Assembly: GCF_030817835.1 (NCBI RefSeq)
Contig: NZ_JAUSZR010000001.1
Coordinates: 248,001-312,000, forward strand
Origin: Pseudarthrobacter sp. W1I19
Lineage (GTDB): Bacteria > Actinomycetota > Actinomycetes > Actinomycetales > Micrococcaceae
DNA length: 64,000 nt
Direction of reading: 5' to 3'
A model generated the notes under the pieces. It did not search any database, was not told the DNA's origin, and saw nothing but the letters and a program-made list of their open reading frames with translations. Both the position numbers and the translations under genes were made by a program. Every line of letters begins with the position of its first letter. Positions within the stretch are counted from its first letter, which is position 1. This document shows, piece after piece, positions 34,836-43,763 of the stretch.

Positions 34836-36131
34836 TCAGGCCACCAGCTCTGCTTCCTGGGGTGCGGAACGCTTGGCCGTCCGGATGCGCAAGGCAAGCA
34901 TCAGGGCAGCTCCCATCACGGCGGGTGCGGCAAATGCCGTTGCAGCTACCGGGACCCCGCCGCCGAAGCTAACGAGCAAGGCGCCGTATGTGGGACCGGC
35001 AATCGCTCCGATGCGTCCCACTGCCAGTGCCCAGCCGAGGCCAGTCGCGCGGGAGGCCGCTGGGTAGAACTGCGCGATGTAGTCGTTGATCATGTTCTGT
35101 GTGCCCAGGCCACCGAAGCCGGCGACAGCGGCGAGTACCGTCATCAGTGCGGCTGGCGGATTGGCGGACATCAGCAGCAGGGCGGCCGCGGCACTGATGA
35201 AGCCAACAATCACCAGGGGCCGGGGCCCGAACTTCTGGCTGGCAACCGAGGCCAGGACCGTGCCCACCACGGCGCCCACCGAGTAGGCCAGCAGGAATGA
35301 TACGGATGATCCAACGCCGAACCCCGCCGTCCGCATGATCTGGGGGAGCCAGGTGCTGACGCCGAAGATGGTGAGCAGGCTCAGCACCGTGATGGCCCAC
35401 AGCAGCACGGTGGTGCGGCCGGTGCCGTTGACGAACAGGGCGCGGGTGGGCGATACGCGGGCGGCGGAGGCGGGTGCTTCTGTTGTTCGGGGGAGTCCAT
35501 AGGCGGCCTCAATACTGTCTGCTTCAGCATTGCGGAGTTGGGTCCGCAGGAACTGCGGCGACTCCGGCATCAGGAACCAGGCGAACGGCACCAGCAGAAG
35601 GCCGCCAGCCCCGATCGCATAGACCGGCCGGAACCCGCTCGATTCCAACAGGGCCAGAGAAGTCAATGACGCAACCACCGTGCCCGTGGCCGGTCCGGTC
35701 AGGACTGCTCCTAGGACCAGCGACTTCCTGCCCGGCGGGGCGAACTCGTTGGTGAGTGCCACCGCCGTCGGAAGCAGGCCTCCCACGCCAAAGCAGGCAA
35801 TGAAGCGGAATGCCGCAAACAATTCCCAGGTGGGAGCCATCGAGCAGGCCAGCATGGCCAGCGAAAACAGGGCCAGGGCGCTGACAAAGATCCGGCGCCG
35901 GCCCAGCCTGTCGGTCAGGGTGCCCACGATCAGGGAGCCGAGCAGCATTCCCACCAGTGCCAGGGAGCCCACGGCGCCGGCGCCCGCGGGAGTGACGCTA
36001 AAGGGCGGCTGGCCGATCAGGCCGGGCAGGGTGGCGCCGTAGACATAAAGGTCATAACCGTCGGCAAGCAGGCCAAGCCAGCACAGCACAAAAATTCCGG
36101 CAAGGGATTTTCGAGGGGCATTGGAGTTCAT
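34836..36131 (-). CDS. MFS transporter, aromatic acid:H+ symporter type
   Basis: A 431-residue transporter of the AAHS subfamily (relatives of PcaK/BenK), with 12 predicted helices. The AAHS signature DGYDLYVYGATLPGL is in helix 1, and the loop 2-3 motif is GTLTDRLGRRRIFV. The ATG at 36129-36131 begins MNSNAPRKSLAGIFVLCWLG. It is divergent from an IclR-family gene, and IclR proteins often control aromatic acid catabolism, which supports that type of substrate. No catabolic enzyme gene is adjacent, so the actual substrate is unknown. Confidence 0.88.
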   Translation of the reverse strand: MNSNAPRKSLAGIFVLCWLGLLADGYDLYVYGATLPGLIGQPPFSVTPAGAGAVGSLALVGMLLGSLIVGTLTDRLGRRRIFVSALALFSLAMLACSMAPTWELFAAFRFIACFGVGGLLPTAVALTNEFAPPGRKSLVLGAVLTGPATGTVVASLTSLALLESSGFRPVYAIGAGGLLLVPFAWFLMPESPQFLRTQLRNAEADSIEAAYGLPRTTEAPASAARVSPTRALFVNGTGRTTVLLWAITVLSLLTIFGVSTWLPQIMRTAGFGVGSSVSFLLAYSVGAVVGTVLASVASQKFGPRPLVIVGFISAAAALLLMSANPPAALMTVLAAVAGFGGLGTQNMINDYIAQFYPAASRATGLGWALAVGRIGAIAGPTYGALLVSFGGGVPVAATAFAAPAVMGAALMLALRIRTAKRSAPQEAELVA

Positions 36132-36223
36132 CGTTGATTCCAATCGGGTCAGGGAGACGGCAGGCAAAGTCGCCGGCAGGACGTCCATCAGCTTGGCCCC
36201 CGATCCCACTTGAGTGACTGTAC

Positions 36224-36240
36224 TTTTCACTGAGTGAAAA
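36224..36240. promoter_or_regulatory. Palindromic operator between MFS and IclR genes
   Basis: TTTTCACTGAGTGAAAA has perfect 8-base arms around one central base. It lies 92 nt from the MFS start and 62 nt from the IclR start, a usual place for an autoregulatory IclR site. Confidence 0.65.
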
Positions 36241-36302
36241 TGCACTTTGTGGCACGGGCCACACCCCGCACGCTTGAATGACACGAGAACCTCGGAGGAA
36301 AA

Positions 36303-37136
36303 GTGGCTGGAAGAGGCGGGGCGCGGGGGCTCCAGGGAGGCCCCGGCCAGCCCGTGGTGGTGCGGGCGCTGAGCCTGCTGGAGCAGTTCACCGAACGACG
36401 CCGGGCACTGAGCCTGTCCGAGCTGGCCAGGTCCGCGAACCTCGCCCCGGCCACCGCACTCCGGCTGGTGCGGCACCTGACCGAATGGGGTGCGTTGGAA
36501 CGGCTGGAGGACGGCCGGTACGTGGTGGGGGTGCGCTTGTGGGAAATAGCCTCTCTTTCGCCGCGGGGCCACGGCGTCCGGCAGATTGCGCTTCCCTACC
36601 TTGAAGACCTGTATGAGGTGACGCGCCACCATGTGCTGCTCTCCGTCCGTGACGGCAGTGAAGCGGTCCTCATTGACCGGCTCTCGTCACGGCATGCCAC
36701 CGAAGTGGCCTACCGGGTGGGAGGCCGGATGCCCTTGCGGACCACCGCCGTCGGGCAGGTCCTGCTGGCCTGCTCCGCTCCGGATGTGCTGGAGGAGCTG
36801 CTGGCGCAGACTGCCGGGGCCGAAGCAGGGCCAGGGGAGCCGTTGGCAGGTGACCTTCGCGCAGTGCTTGCCGGGGTCAAACAGTCCGGCGCCGCGGTGG
36901 TCCGCCGGACGCACCCCTCCCGAACCGTCTCGGTTGCAGCACCGATTTACGCCGCCGATGGCGCGGTGCTGGCCGCTCTGTCCATCGTGGTTCCGGATAC
37001 GACGGCGCCCGCCCTTGAGCTGGTTCCCCTGGTGCGGGCCGCTGCCCGCGCCATCTCCCGCAGCCTCGGCCATCAGGCGACAGTGAGCGGGGCGTGGCGG
37101 CATCCGGCCCGGGAACCTGGAGCCAAGCCGGCCTGA
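36303..37136 (+). CDS. IclR-family transcriptional regulator
   Basis: A 277-residue regulator with an N-terminal winged helix (VVVRALSLLEQFTERRRALS, LSELARSANLAPATALRLVR, then a wing at EDGRYVVG) and a C-terminal effector domain (HHVLLSVRDGSEAVLIDRLS, GRMPLRTTAVGQVLLA, then SVAAPIYAADGAVLAALSIV). The start is GTG, 5 nt after GGAGG. It is divergent from the AAHS transporter and shares a perfect palindrome with it, so it most likely controls that gene. It is also the only IclR-type gene seen here, but its palindrome differs from the ureide sites. Confidence 0.92.
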   Translation: MAGRGGARGLQGGPGQPVVVRALSLLEQFTERRRALSLSELARSANLAPATALRLVRHLTEWGALERLEDGRYVVGVRLWEIASLSPRGHGVRQIALPYLEDLYEVTRHHVLLSVRDGSEAVLIDRLSSRHATEVAYRVGGRMPLRTTAVGQVLLACSAPDVLEELLAQTAGAEAGPGEPLAGDLRAVLAGVKQSGAAVVRRTHPSRTVSVAAPIYAADGAVLAALSIVVPDTTAPALELVPLVRAAARAISRSLGHQATVSGAWRHPAREPGAKPA

Positions 37137-37217
37137 CGCCGCCCCTTGTGGGCAAAAATAAAAAGCCAGGCTTAGTTATTACCCCTGGGTCGGCTGTACC
37201 CTTAGGCTAGAAACGCT

Positions 37218-37227
37218 AAGCATGCTT
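37218..37227. promoter_or_regulatory. Short palindrome in lipoprotein leader
   Basis: AAGCATGCTT, with CTTAG/CTAAG arms around 37201-37220 just upstream. The AT-rich stretch 37145-37252 probably carries the promoter of the lipoprotein gene; no clear -35/-10 pair could be fixed. Confidence 0.3.
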
Positions 37228-37252
37228 TCTATTTTCTAAGGGGTTGAACCAG

Positions 37253-38116
37253 ATGCGAAAAGTTCCGGCACTTGGAGTGATGGCGGCGGCAATGATTGCC
37301 CTTGCAGGCTGCACAGGCGGCGGCGGGGGCGCGGCAAGCCCTTCGGCCCAGACCACCAGTGCTTCTGCCAGCCCGACGGCGGAAGCCAAGGCCTACACCG
37401 AGGATGAGCTGCGCGACCTGATCTCAGGCATGAAGGACGAGGACGGCAACGAGCTGAAGCTCTACTCCAAGGAGCAGGTGGACCAGGGCGGCAATATCGC
37501 CAATCTGCTCCTGAGCACGGCAACCGTTGACCCCTCGGACTGCAAGGACATCGCCACCGCCGGGCTTCTGGACAAGGTGGAAAACGGGGACGTGGCCGTT
37601 GCGCTTTCCGAGGGCGACCAGCCGCGCACCCTGTCTGCCCAGTCGGGCAGCGAGGGGCCGGACGCCGTCGAGGTCCTCGATAAGGTCAGCGGCAAGATGG
37701 ACCAATGCGCCAAGTTCTCAGTGTCCGCACTGGGCCAGAAGTACGAGGTGACCAGCGAAGAACTCCAGGCGGACACGGATGCCGAAAAGACCTTCGCCAC
37801 CCTCAGTGCCCGCAGCGGCGAGAACCAGCAGAAGCTGATGCAGGTGTCCGCTGCCGAAGGCAAGCTCCTGGTGGTGGCCACCAAGAGCGGCGCCAACCTC
37901 GGGGATCCGGACCAGAAGGAGCTCGAGGACCTGATCAATGACGTGCTGGAGAAGGCCGACGGCGGCAGTGGAACTTCCAGCCCCACGTCCACCAGCACCT
38001 CCGGCTCCACGAGCCCGTCCTCGTCGGGCCGGTCAGAGTCGCCGACGCCGACGGCGACGTCAACGGCAACGGAGACCGAAGACAGCAGCACGTCATCGGC
38101 ATCGCCGACACCGTAG
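37253..38116 (+). CDS. Secreted lipoprotein, unknown function
   Basis: A 287-residue lipoprotein. The signal peptide MRKVPALGVMAAAMIALAGC ends in a lipobox (LAGC), so Cys20 should be lipid-anchored outside the membrane. A Gly/Ala/Ser-rich linker follows, then a compact domain (about residues 50-235) with one Cys pair (DPSDCKDIA and KMDQCAKFS) that may form a disulfide. The last 45 residues are a Ser/Thr/Pro-rich tail of low complexity. The fold is not recognised, though it resembles DUF5642/PknH-like sensor lipoproteins in pattern. It stands alone and ends at a strong terminator. ATG at 37253 was chosen over TTG at 37244. Confidence 0.8.
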   Translation: MRKVPALGVMAAAMIALAGCTGGGGGAASPSAQTTSASASPTAEAKAYTEDELRDLISGMKDEDGNELKLYSKEQVDQGGNIANLLLSTATVDPSDCKDIATAGLLDKVENGDVAVALSEGDQPRTLSAQSGSEGPDAVEVLDKVSGKMDQCAKFSVSALGQKYEVTSEELQADTDAEKTFATLSARSGENQQKLMQVSAAEGKLLVVATKSGANLGDPDQKELEDLINDVLEKADGGSGTSSPTSTSTSGSTSPSSSGRSESPTPTATSTATETEDSSTSSASPTP

Positions 38117-38138
38117 CGATAGGGCTTTCAAGCGACAG

Positions 38139-38172
38139 AGGGCGGGCAGGACCAGATGGTCCTGCCCGCCCT
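38139..38172. terminator. Strong hairpin terminator
   Basis: AGGGCGGGCAGGACCA and its exact inverse around a 2-nt loop. It lies between the lipoprotein stop and the stop of dctA copy 2, and can serve both. Confidence 0.85.
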
Positions 38173-38187
38173 TCTGTTGTGCTGCGG

Positions 38188-39675
38188 CTATTCGGCGGGG
38201 ATGCCGGCCTTGGCCCGCTCAGCCTTGCTCATCTGGAACTGGGGAATGTCCTCGGGGTGCGGCCCGCCGCGGAACTTCGGTGACGGGTCCTGCCCCTCGC
38301 TGAGCCGCTGGAGCTCCTGGCCCTCAAAGACCTCCTCCTTGCCCAACATGATGGCGGAATCGTGGTTGGTGATCTCGCCCTTGAAGGCGCGCAGCATAAC
38401 GCTCCGGTCGAACTGGCCCTCCCATTTGGAGACCACGAACGTGGCCACGCAGTTGCCCAGCAGGTTCACTACCACGCGCATGGAATCCATGAGCCGGTCG
38501 GCTCCAAGGAGGAGTGCGACGCCGGCTACCGGGAAGATGCCCAGGGCGGCGGCGGTGGCCGAGAGCGCCAGGAAGGATGACCCCGGGACGCCCGCCATGC
38601 CCTTGGAAGTCAGCAGCAGCACGCCGAGCGCTGCAAGCTGCTGGCCAAGGTCCAGGTTGTGGCCGAACGCCTGGGCGAGGAACAGCAGCGAGATGGACAG
38701 GTAGATTGCTGCCCCGTCCAGGTTGAAGGAGTAGCCGGTAGGGACCACCAGGCCGGTGGTGGCGCGGGAGCATCCGGCGTTGGTCAGCTTGGTCATGATG
38801 CGAGGCATCACAGCCTCAGTGGAGGCGGTGCCCAGGGCCAGGAGGAATTCTTCGCGGGTGTACTTGAGGAACTGCCAGAGCGGGACGCGTGCGGTAACCC
38901 AGGCCACCACGAACAGCAGGCCGATGAACACGATCGCCGCGGCGTAACAGGCGGTGATCAGCAGGGCGTAAGTGCTGAGCGTGTCCAGGCCGTACTGGCC
39001 GATGATGAAGGCCATGGCTCCGAAGGCTCCGATGGGAGCAACTTTCATAATCCAGGACATGATCTTGAAGATCAGTTCCAGGACGGTCTCCATGAGGCTG
39101 ATCACGGGCATGCACCGCTCGCGTCCAATGACCACGATCGCTGCGCCGAAGAACACCGAGAAGAAGAGGACCTGCAGCAGGCTGTTACTGGCGAAGGCTC
39201 CGATCACGCTGGCCGGAATGACATCGAGGATGAACGATGCTGCGTCCTTGGGGGCGGCAGATCCGGTCTTGGCATCCAGGTCCGCCTGGGACAGTGTGGC
39301 GGGATCGATGTTTAGCCCGGCGCCGGGCTGGACGATGTTGCCCACCACCAGGCCGAAGACCAGGGCAAACAGGGTGGCTGCCGTGAAATAGACAAGGGCT
39401 TTGACCCCTACCCTTCCAACCGCCTTGACGTCGCCTACGGCTGAAATTCCGGTGACGATCACCAGGAAGATCAGCGGCGCGATGATCATCTTGATCAGTT
39501 TGATGAAGCCATCTCCGAGCGGCCTCAATTGTGATCCGAGGTCCGGCCAGAAATGCCCTATAAGGACACCTGCCACGACGGCGATCAGAATCTGGAAGAA
39601 GAGCGACTTGTACAGCGGCTTCCTCTTCGTGGGCACCGAACTCGCCTTCAGTGCCTCAGGGTTGGGGATCTTCAT
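38188..39675 (-). CDS. dctA: C4-dicarboxylate/cation symporter, DctA-type (copy 2)
   Basis: A 495-residue paralogue of the transporter at 22.4 kb, with the same core motifs (KLIKMIIAPLIFLVIVTGIS, ALGTASTEAVMPRI, PTGYSFNLDGAAIYLS, LTSKGMAGVPGSSFLALSAT). Most positions in the core agree between the two copies. It differs at the C-terminus, where about 60 residues form a charged tail (EEVFEGQELQRLSEGQDP). It is alone between two convergent or divergent genes; AAAGG lies upstream of the ATG. The two copies probably differ in affinity or in control rather than in chemistry. Confidence 0.93.
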   Translation of the reverse strand: MKIPNPEALKASSVPTKRKPLYKSLFFQILIAVVAGVLIGHFWPDLGSQLRPLGDGFIKLIKMIIAPLIFLVIVTGISAVGDVKAVGRVGVKALVYFTAATLFALVFGLVVGNIVQPGAGLNIDPATLSQADLDAKTGSAAPKDAASFILDVIPASVIGAFASNSLLQVLFFSVFFGAAIVVIGRERCMPVISLMETVLELIFKIMSWIMKVAPIGAFGAMAFIIGQYGLDTLSTYALLITACYAAAIVFIGLLFVVAWVTARVPLWQFLKYTREEFLLALGTASTEAVMPRIMTKLTNAGCSRATTGLVVPTGYSFNLDGAAIYLSISLLFLAQAFGHNLDLGQQLAALGVLLLTSKGMAGVPGSSFLALSATAAALGIFPVAGVALLLGADRLMDSMRVVVNLLGNCVATFVVSKWEGQFDRSVMLRAFKGEITNHDSAIMLGKEEVFEGQELQRLSEGQDPSPKFRGGPHPEDIPQFQMSKAERAKAGIPAE

Positions 39676-39911
39676 TGACCTTTACCTATCCAAATAGGGG
39701 ATGCGCCCGCTGATCCGGGCCTTGGGTAAAACGTAACCCCGATCACACCATTTCCGCAAGGGGAAATTGTAATTCCATGATGTGAAAGCCGCCGCGGACC
39801 CGATTGGGGTCAAAAATCCGATTGTGACTGGTGGCACCGTAGGCTGGAGTCCATCCCGGACAGGATTTCCGGGATGGAAAGAAACAGGTACCTAGGTGAA
39901 AGGCAGGACCC

Positions 39912-40172
39912 ATGACCACGTCCAATGAGGAGCCCCAAAACACCGCCGATCTCCGCGGCCCGGGTGACCCCGACGAAGCCAAGCAGGCAGCACAGGCGCC
40001 CCAGGGCGGCATGCATCCGGAGCTTCCCGGCGCCGCCAACATCCGCGAGGAGCAACAGGCCCACGCGGCCGGAACGGTGCCTGCGTCGTACACCGGAAGC
40101 GGCGAGCCGCCGGCAGGGCACAAACCCGAGGAAGCCCTGGAAGAGCCCGGAACCTGGGACGACGAACTCTGA
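39912..40172 (+). CDS. Small acidic hydrophilic protein
   Basis: An 86-residue protein rich in Glu, Pro, Ala and Gly, without cysteines or hydrophobic stretches; it is probably unfolded on its own. It starts MTTSNEEPQNTADLRGPGDP and ends WDDEL. AAAGG lies upstream of the ATG. The stop is 1 nt from the GTG start of the dehydratase gene, so the two are likely cotranslated. It resembles in style, but not in sequence, the small acidic proteins at 47642 and 54792. Function unknown. Confidence 0.65.
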   Translation: MTTSNEEPQNTADLRGPGDPDEAKQAAQAPQGGMHPELPGAANIREEQQAHAAGTVPASYTGSGEPPAGHKPEEALEEPGTWDDEL

Positions 40173-40173
40173 C

Positions 40174-41106
40174 GTGATTGCCCGAGCAGATGTTGAGGAC
40201 GCGGCCCGCCGGACAGCCGGCCTCACCCGAGTAACGCCCGTGCTGCAGGCGGATACGGAGGCGTTCCCCGGCGAGGTCTGGTTCAAGTGCGAATTTATGC
40301 AGCACACCGGCACTTTCAAAGCCCGCGGCGCGCTGAACCGAATCCTGGCCAGCAAGGAGCGCGGCGAGCTGGATCCCGCCGTTGGTGTGGTGGTTGCCTC
40401 GGGCGGCAACGCCGGGCTTGCCAATGCCTACGCGGCAGCCCAGCTGGGAGTGCCGGCAACGGTATTCGTGCCGGCGGCTGCTCCGGCCGTGAAGGTTCGC
40501 AAACTCGAGGTGATCGGCGCCACTGTGATCCAGGGTGGCGCCGAATATGCCGAGGCGTACCAGGCCGCCGTGGAACATGCACGGCGCACCGGAGCTGTTT
40601 ACTGCCACGCCTATGACCAGCCCGAGATCGCTGCCGGCGCCGGAACCGTGGGGATGGAAGTACTGGAGCAGATCGCCGGAGTGGACACCGTGCTGGTGGC
40701 GGTGGGCGGAGGCGGGCTGATGGCGGGCATCGCGGCGGCCGTGGAAGGCCATGCCCGGGTGGTTGGCGTGGAGCCCCGGAATGCGCCCACGCTCCATGCG
40801 GCCCTGGCCGCGAACGAACCGGTCGACGTCACTGTGTCGGGAGTCGCCGCAGATTCGCTGGGAGCCCGCCGCGTTGGCGACATCGGCTTCTCCGTCGCGG
40901 TCCGCACCGGCGTCGAAAGTGTCCTGGTGTCCGATGACGGCATCGTGACCGCACGCTCGCTGCTGTGGAACGACTACCGGCTGGTAGTGGAACACGGCGC
41001 GGCAGCGGCCTACGCGGCCCTGACGTCCGGCGCCTACGTGCCGAAGCCAGGGGAACGCGTGGCAGTCATTCTATGCGGCGCAAACACGGACCCGGCCACC
41101 CTGTAA
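40174..41106 (+). CDS. Threonine/serine dehydratase-like PLP enzyme
   Basis: A 310-residue fold-type II PLP enzyme. The PLP lysine is in HTGTFKARGALNRI, the phosphate-binding turn is VAVGGGGLMAGIAA, and the NAGLANA stretch matches the cofactor ring loop. It lacks the C-terminal ACT-like regulatory domain of biosynthetic IlvA, so a catabolic threonine/serine dehydratase or racemase-like role fits best. It starts at GTG only 1 nt after the preceding small acidic gene and depends on translational coupling, since no good Shine-Dalgarno is seen. A terminator hairpin overlaps its stop codon. Confidence 0.86.
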   Translation: MIARADVEDAARRTAGLTRVTPVLQADTEAFPGEVWFKCEFMQHTGTFKARGALNRILASKERGELDPAVGVVVASGGNAGLANAYAAAQLGVPATVFVPAAAPAVKVRKLEVIGATVIQGGAEYAEAYQAAVEHARRTGAVYCHAYDQPEIAAGAGTVGMEVLEQIAGVDTVLVAVGGGGLMAGIAAAVEGHARVVGVEPRNAPTLHAALAANEPVDVTVSGVAADSLGARRVGDIGFSVAVRTGVESVLVSDDGIVTARSLLWNDYRLVVEHGAAAAYAALTSGAYVPKPGERVAVILCGANTDPATL

Positions 41107-41121
41107 GGCGGCCGGGTCCGT
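41086..41121 (+). terminator. Terminator overlapping the dehydratase stop
   Basis: ACGGACCCGGCC and its exact inverse GGCCGGGTCCGT, 12-nt loop, followed by TT. The stop codon is in the loop. Confidence 0.7.
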
Positions 41122-41146
41122 TCAGCAAAAGGCAAAGCAGTGAAGG

Positions 41147-41485
41147 CTAGCTGCAGAACTTCTGGTAGGTGCTGCCGGCTTCCTCGTAGCCAGCCTGCAG
41201 CTCCGCAATCTTGCCTTCGTCCGGGGTTTCCTTGGCCTGCTCGTCCGTGTATTCAAGGATGGACTCGAGGGCGGGCTTGAGATCGTCGGAAGCGACCTCG
41301 TGAATGGGGCGGATCTGGTTGGCCAGGCGGTTCATGCCCGTCTTGCCGGCGTTGTTGGCCGGGTTGGAGACCACGCTCTGGATCCGCTCACACGTTTCCG
41401 CGGTGGTGAGCTGGTTCGAGGCGGTGCAGGCCGTGGCGGAGACAACGAGCCCGGCGGCGATCAAGGCTGTGGCGAGTTTCTTCAT
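41147..41485 (-). CDS. Small secreted lipoprotein
   Basis: A 112-residue protein with a signal peptide ending in a lipobox (VVSATAC), so it should be lipid-anchored on the outer face of the membrane. The mature part has two further Cys residues (TAETCERIQ and the penultimate YQKFCS) that may form a disulfide, and is helical and charged. I do not recognise the family. It is a single-gene unit that converges with the dehydratase gene. Confidence 0.75.
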   Translation of the reverse strand: MKKLATALIAAGLVVSATACTASNQLTTAETCERIQSVVSNPANNAGKTGMNRLANQIRPIHEVASDDLKPALESILEYTDEQAKETPDEGKIAELQAGYEEAGSTYQKFCS

Positions 41486-41683
41486 GGGTCCCTCAGTAGT
41501 TGATTGAGGTTTCGATTGTAAGCAGAATCCGGAGATGAATGCGGTCCGGGTGCATTGCCCCCTTCCTTATGAAGGGGGCACCAAGTTCTGGCGGGGCTTC
41601 CTGCCGGTCCTTAAACTGGCAGCACCATCGTGCGGAGCTGCCGCTGATTGGCCCCGCGCAAAAACCCACATCGAGGAAGCATC

Positions 41684-42628
41684 ATGCGCCGAACAGTACA
41701 ACGCCGTACAGCCGTGGGATTCACCGCCCTTCTGGCACTGTTCTTACCCATTGCCCTGCCGGCAGTGGCCTCCGCATCCAGCAGCGACGACGTCATAGTG
41801 CTCGACGGCGCCACCTCCGCCGAGGGTATTGCGGCTGGGGAGGGGGCCACTTTCTATGCCGGAGACCTGAATACCGGCGATATCTACCGCGGCGATATCC
41901 ATGACAGCGAGGCCAAACGTTTCATTAATGTGCCGGACGGCCGGATGGCTGTAGGGATGAAGGCGGACGTCGACAATGACCTGCTCTTCGTGGCGGGCGG
42001 GGCTACCGGCAAGGCCTACGTCTACAGCACCGAAACCCGCAAGACGGTGGCCGAGTTCACGCTGACCACGAAGGCCATGCAGTTCATCAATGACGTCACC
42101 CTCACCGAAGACGGCGCCTGGTTCACCAACTCTGCTTCGCCGGAACTCTATTTCGTCCCTGTGGGCGACTGTGGCGAGCTGGGAGACTCCGACGACGTAG
42201 AGACCCTGAAAGTGAGCGGCAGGGCAGCCAAACCCTTGAAGGAAGGCGAGTTCGGATTCAACGGCATCGCAAGCGCCGAAGACGGGGACACGCTCATAGT
42301 TGCGCACACTGCGCAGCAGGCGCTTTACGCTGTGGATCCCGAGACGGGAAAGAGCGACAGGATCGACGGACCGGACCTGGAGTTCATCGACGGCATCCTG
42401 GTTAAGGGCCACACCGTGTGGGCGGTCCAGAACATGGTTAACCAGATCAGCCGCCTGGAGCTTTCCCGGGACCTGTCCTCCTTCAAGGTTGAAGACGTGA
42501 TCAAGAGCAAGCACTTCAACATCCCCACAACGGTGGCCAAGTTTGGGGACACCCTCGCAGCCGTGAACGCGAAATTCGGAAAGCAGGCAACCCAATATGA
42601 CGTGGTCCTGGTCCCGGCCTGGGACTAG
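41684..42628 (+). CDS. Secreted SMP-30/gluconolactonase-like beta-propeller protein
   Basis: A 314-residue protein with a Sec signal peptide (MRRTVQRRTAVGFTALLALF, cleavage near ASA-SSSD). The mature part has repeated beta-propeller strands (IAAGEGATFYAGDLNTGDIY, DNDLLFVAGGATGKAYVY, TEDGAWFTNSASPELYFVPV, LIVAHTAQQALYAVDPETG, GHTVWAVQNMVNQISRLEL), typical of SMP-30-like sugar-lactonase or superoxide-dismutase-associated folds. Enzyme activity is not proven. GAGGAAG lies upstream of the ATG. A strong terminator follows. Confidence 0.82.
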   Translation: MRRTVQRRTAVGFTALLALFLPIALPAVASASSSDDVIVLDGATSAEGIAAGEGATFYAGDLNTGDIYRGDIHDSEAKRFINVPDGRMAVGMKADVDNDLLFVAGGATGKAYVYSTETRKTVAEFTLTTKAMQFINDVTLTEDGAWFTNSASPELYFVPVGDCGELGDSDDVETLKVSGRAAKPLKEGEFGFNGIASAEDGDTLIVAHTAQQALYAVDPETGKSDRIDGPDLEFIDGILVKGHTVWAVQNMVNQISRLELSRDLSSFKVEDVIKSKHFNIPTTVAKFGDTLAAVNAKFGKQATQYDVVLVPAWD

Positions 42629-42637
42629 GTCAACCCC

Positions 42638-42699
42638 AACTGGCTGGCAGCAGACGTTCCCAAAACGCGGGTTCACAACGCCTGCTGCCAGCCAGTTTT
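42638..42699 (+). terminator. Terminator after the SMP-30-like gene
   Basis: AACTGGCTGGCAGCAG pairs exactly with CTGCTGCCAGCCAGTT, followed by TT. The loop is 28 nt. Confidence 0.7.
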
Positions 42700-42751
42700 A
42701 TGTCCGGACCCGCCAGCGGGGAAACGGTCCGGGCGGCGGAAAGGTCCGCAG

Positions 42752-43393
42752 CTAGATGGTCCTCGTGGCCTTGGCCAGGTTGTCCTTCAGCTCCTGGGCA
42801 TTCTGCCGCACCACGTACGCGGGCCGATCCCGCTCCACGCGCCAGCTGTCCTCCAGGAGTCCGATGTTCACGGTGTCGAAACCAAACTCGTCGTACAGGC
42901 GCGTTACCAGTTCGGCGGCTTCCGGGTAGTCGCTGGCCGTTGCCAGTGCCCGGCGGTTCTCCGTGCCGGTAGGAGTTCCATCAGTGGTGATCTGGGACGC
43001 CATGATGTGGTTGAAGCCCTTGGCCACTTTCGACTCCGGCAGGTGCTCCTGGAGCAGTCCCGAGGTGGTGGCCTCGCCCTTGTCCAGCTCCGGGATGCGG
43101 CCGTCCCGCTCCCAGTAGTAGTTGTTGGTGTCGATCACGATCTTGCCGGCCAGGGGCTCCACCGGAATGTCCTTGTAGTTCCTAAGCGGCACTGTCACCA
43201 CGGCGAAATCGCCTGCCGCCGCGGCCTCCGCGGGGGTGGCTGCCCGGGCCTTCGGGCCAAGCTCCGCAACGAGGTCCGCCAGCGTCTCGGGCCCGCGTGA
43301 GTTGCTGATGACCACGTCATAACCCAGCTCCACCGCCTTCCGGGCAACTGCGCTTCCGATATGTCCTGCACCGATGATTCCGATTGTTGTCAT
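42752..43393 (-). CDS. NAD(P)-binding reductase of the F420-oxidoreductase-like family
   Basis: A 213-residue Rossmann protein of the NADPH-dependent F420 reductase-like family. The dinucleotide motif is GIIGAGHIGSAVARKAVELG, followed by the phosphate-recognition strand VVISNSRGPETL. IVIDTNNYYWERDGRI and VAKGFNHIMASQI match the group. Whether it uses F420 or another acceptor is unknown; many family members act on small carbonyls. It stands alone and is divergent from the rhamnogalacturonan lyase gene across a 370-nt gap. Confidence 0.83.
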   Translation of the reverse strand: MTTIGIIGAGHIGSAVARKAVELGYDVVISNSRGPETLADLVAELGPKARAATPAEAAAAGDFAVVTVPLRNYKDIPVEPLAGKIVIDTNNYYWERDGRIPELDKGEATTSGLLQEHLPESKVAKGFNHIMASQITTDGTPTGTENRRALATASDYPEAAELVTRLYDEFGFDTVNIGLLEDSWRVERDRPAYVVRQNAQELKDNLAKATRTI

Positions 43394-43597
43394 ACCGGCG
43401 CCAACAGCGGCTCCTCCGCGGATATTTCAGCGGAGCCCAGGGAATAAAAGGCGTCGGAAAAGCGTACGACGGCGTCGTTCCGCCTTCTGCGCCCGGCGGC
43501 ACGCCGCCGTCGTGCTTCCGCTCTGAGACGACGTCCAGAGTCTGTCCCATATCGAAAGGTAATGGAACAAATTCGCCCATTAAGTAACGGAAAAGCC

Positions 43598-43648
43598 TTG
43601 ACCTCTCTTGCGGCCCGCTGATAAACCTAAAGGGCAGAAAGCGCTTTC
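43598..43648 (+). promoter_or_regulatory. Promoter and LacI-type operator of the rhamnogalacturonan lyase gene
   Basis: TTGACC at 43598-43603 with ATAAAC about 17 bp on makes a good sigma-70 type pair with an upstream TG. The perfect palindrome GAAAGCGCTTTC (43637-43648) follows at the likely transcript start, and its central CG is typical of LacI-family sites. The rest of the 43394-43763 gap shows nothing else I can name. Confidence 0.6.
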
Positions 43649-43763
43649 CCTCCTGCTTCATCCCGCCCGAACCGCCCAGAAAGGTTCGTCAGCGACGAGG
43701 AGTGAAACGTTCCAACAGTCGTTCGGCGGACTCAGCTGCCGACGCATCAAAGGAGATGTTCTT

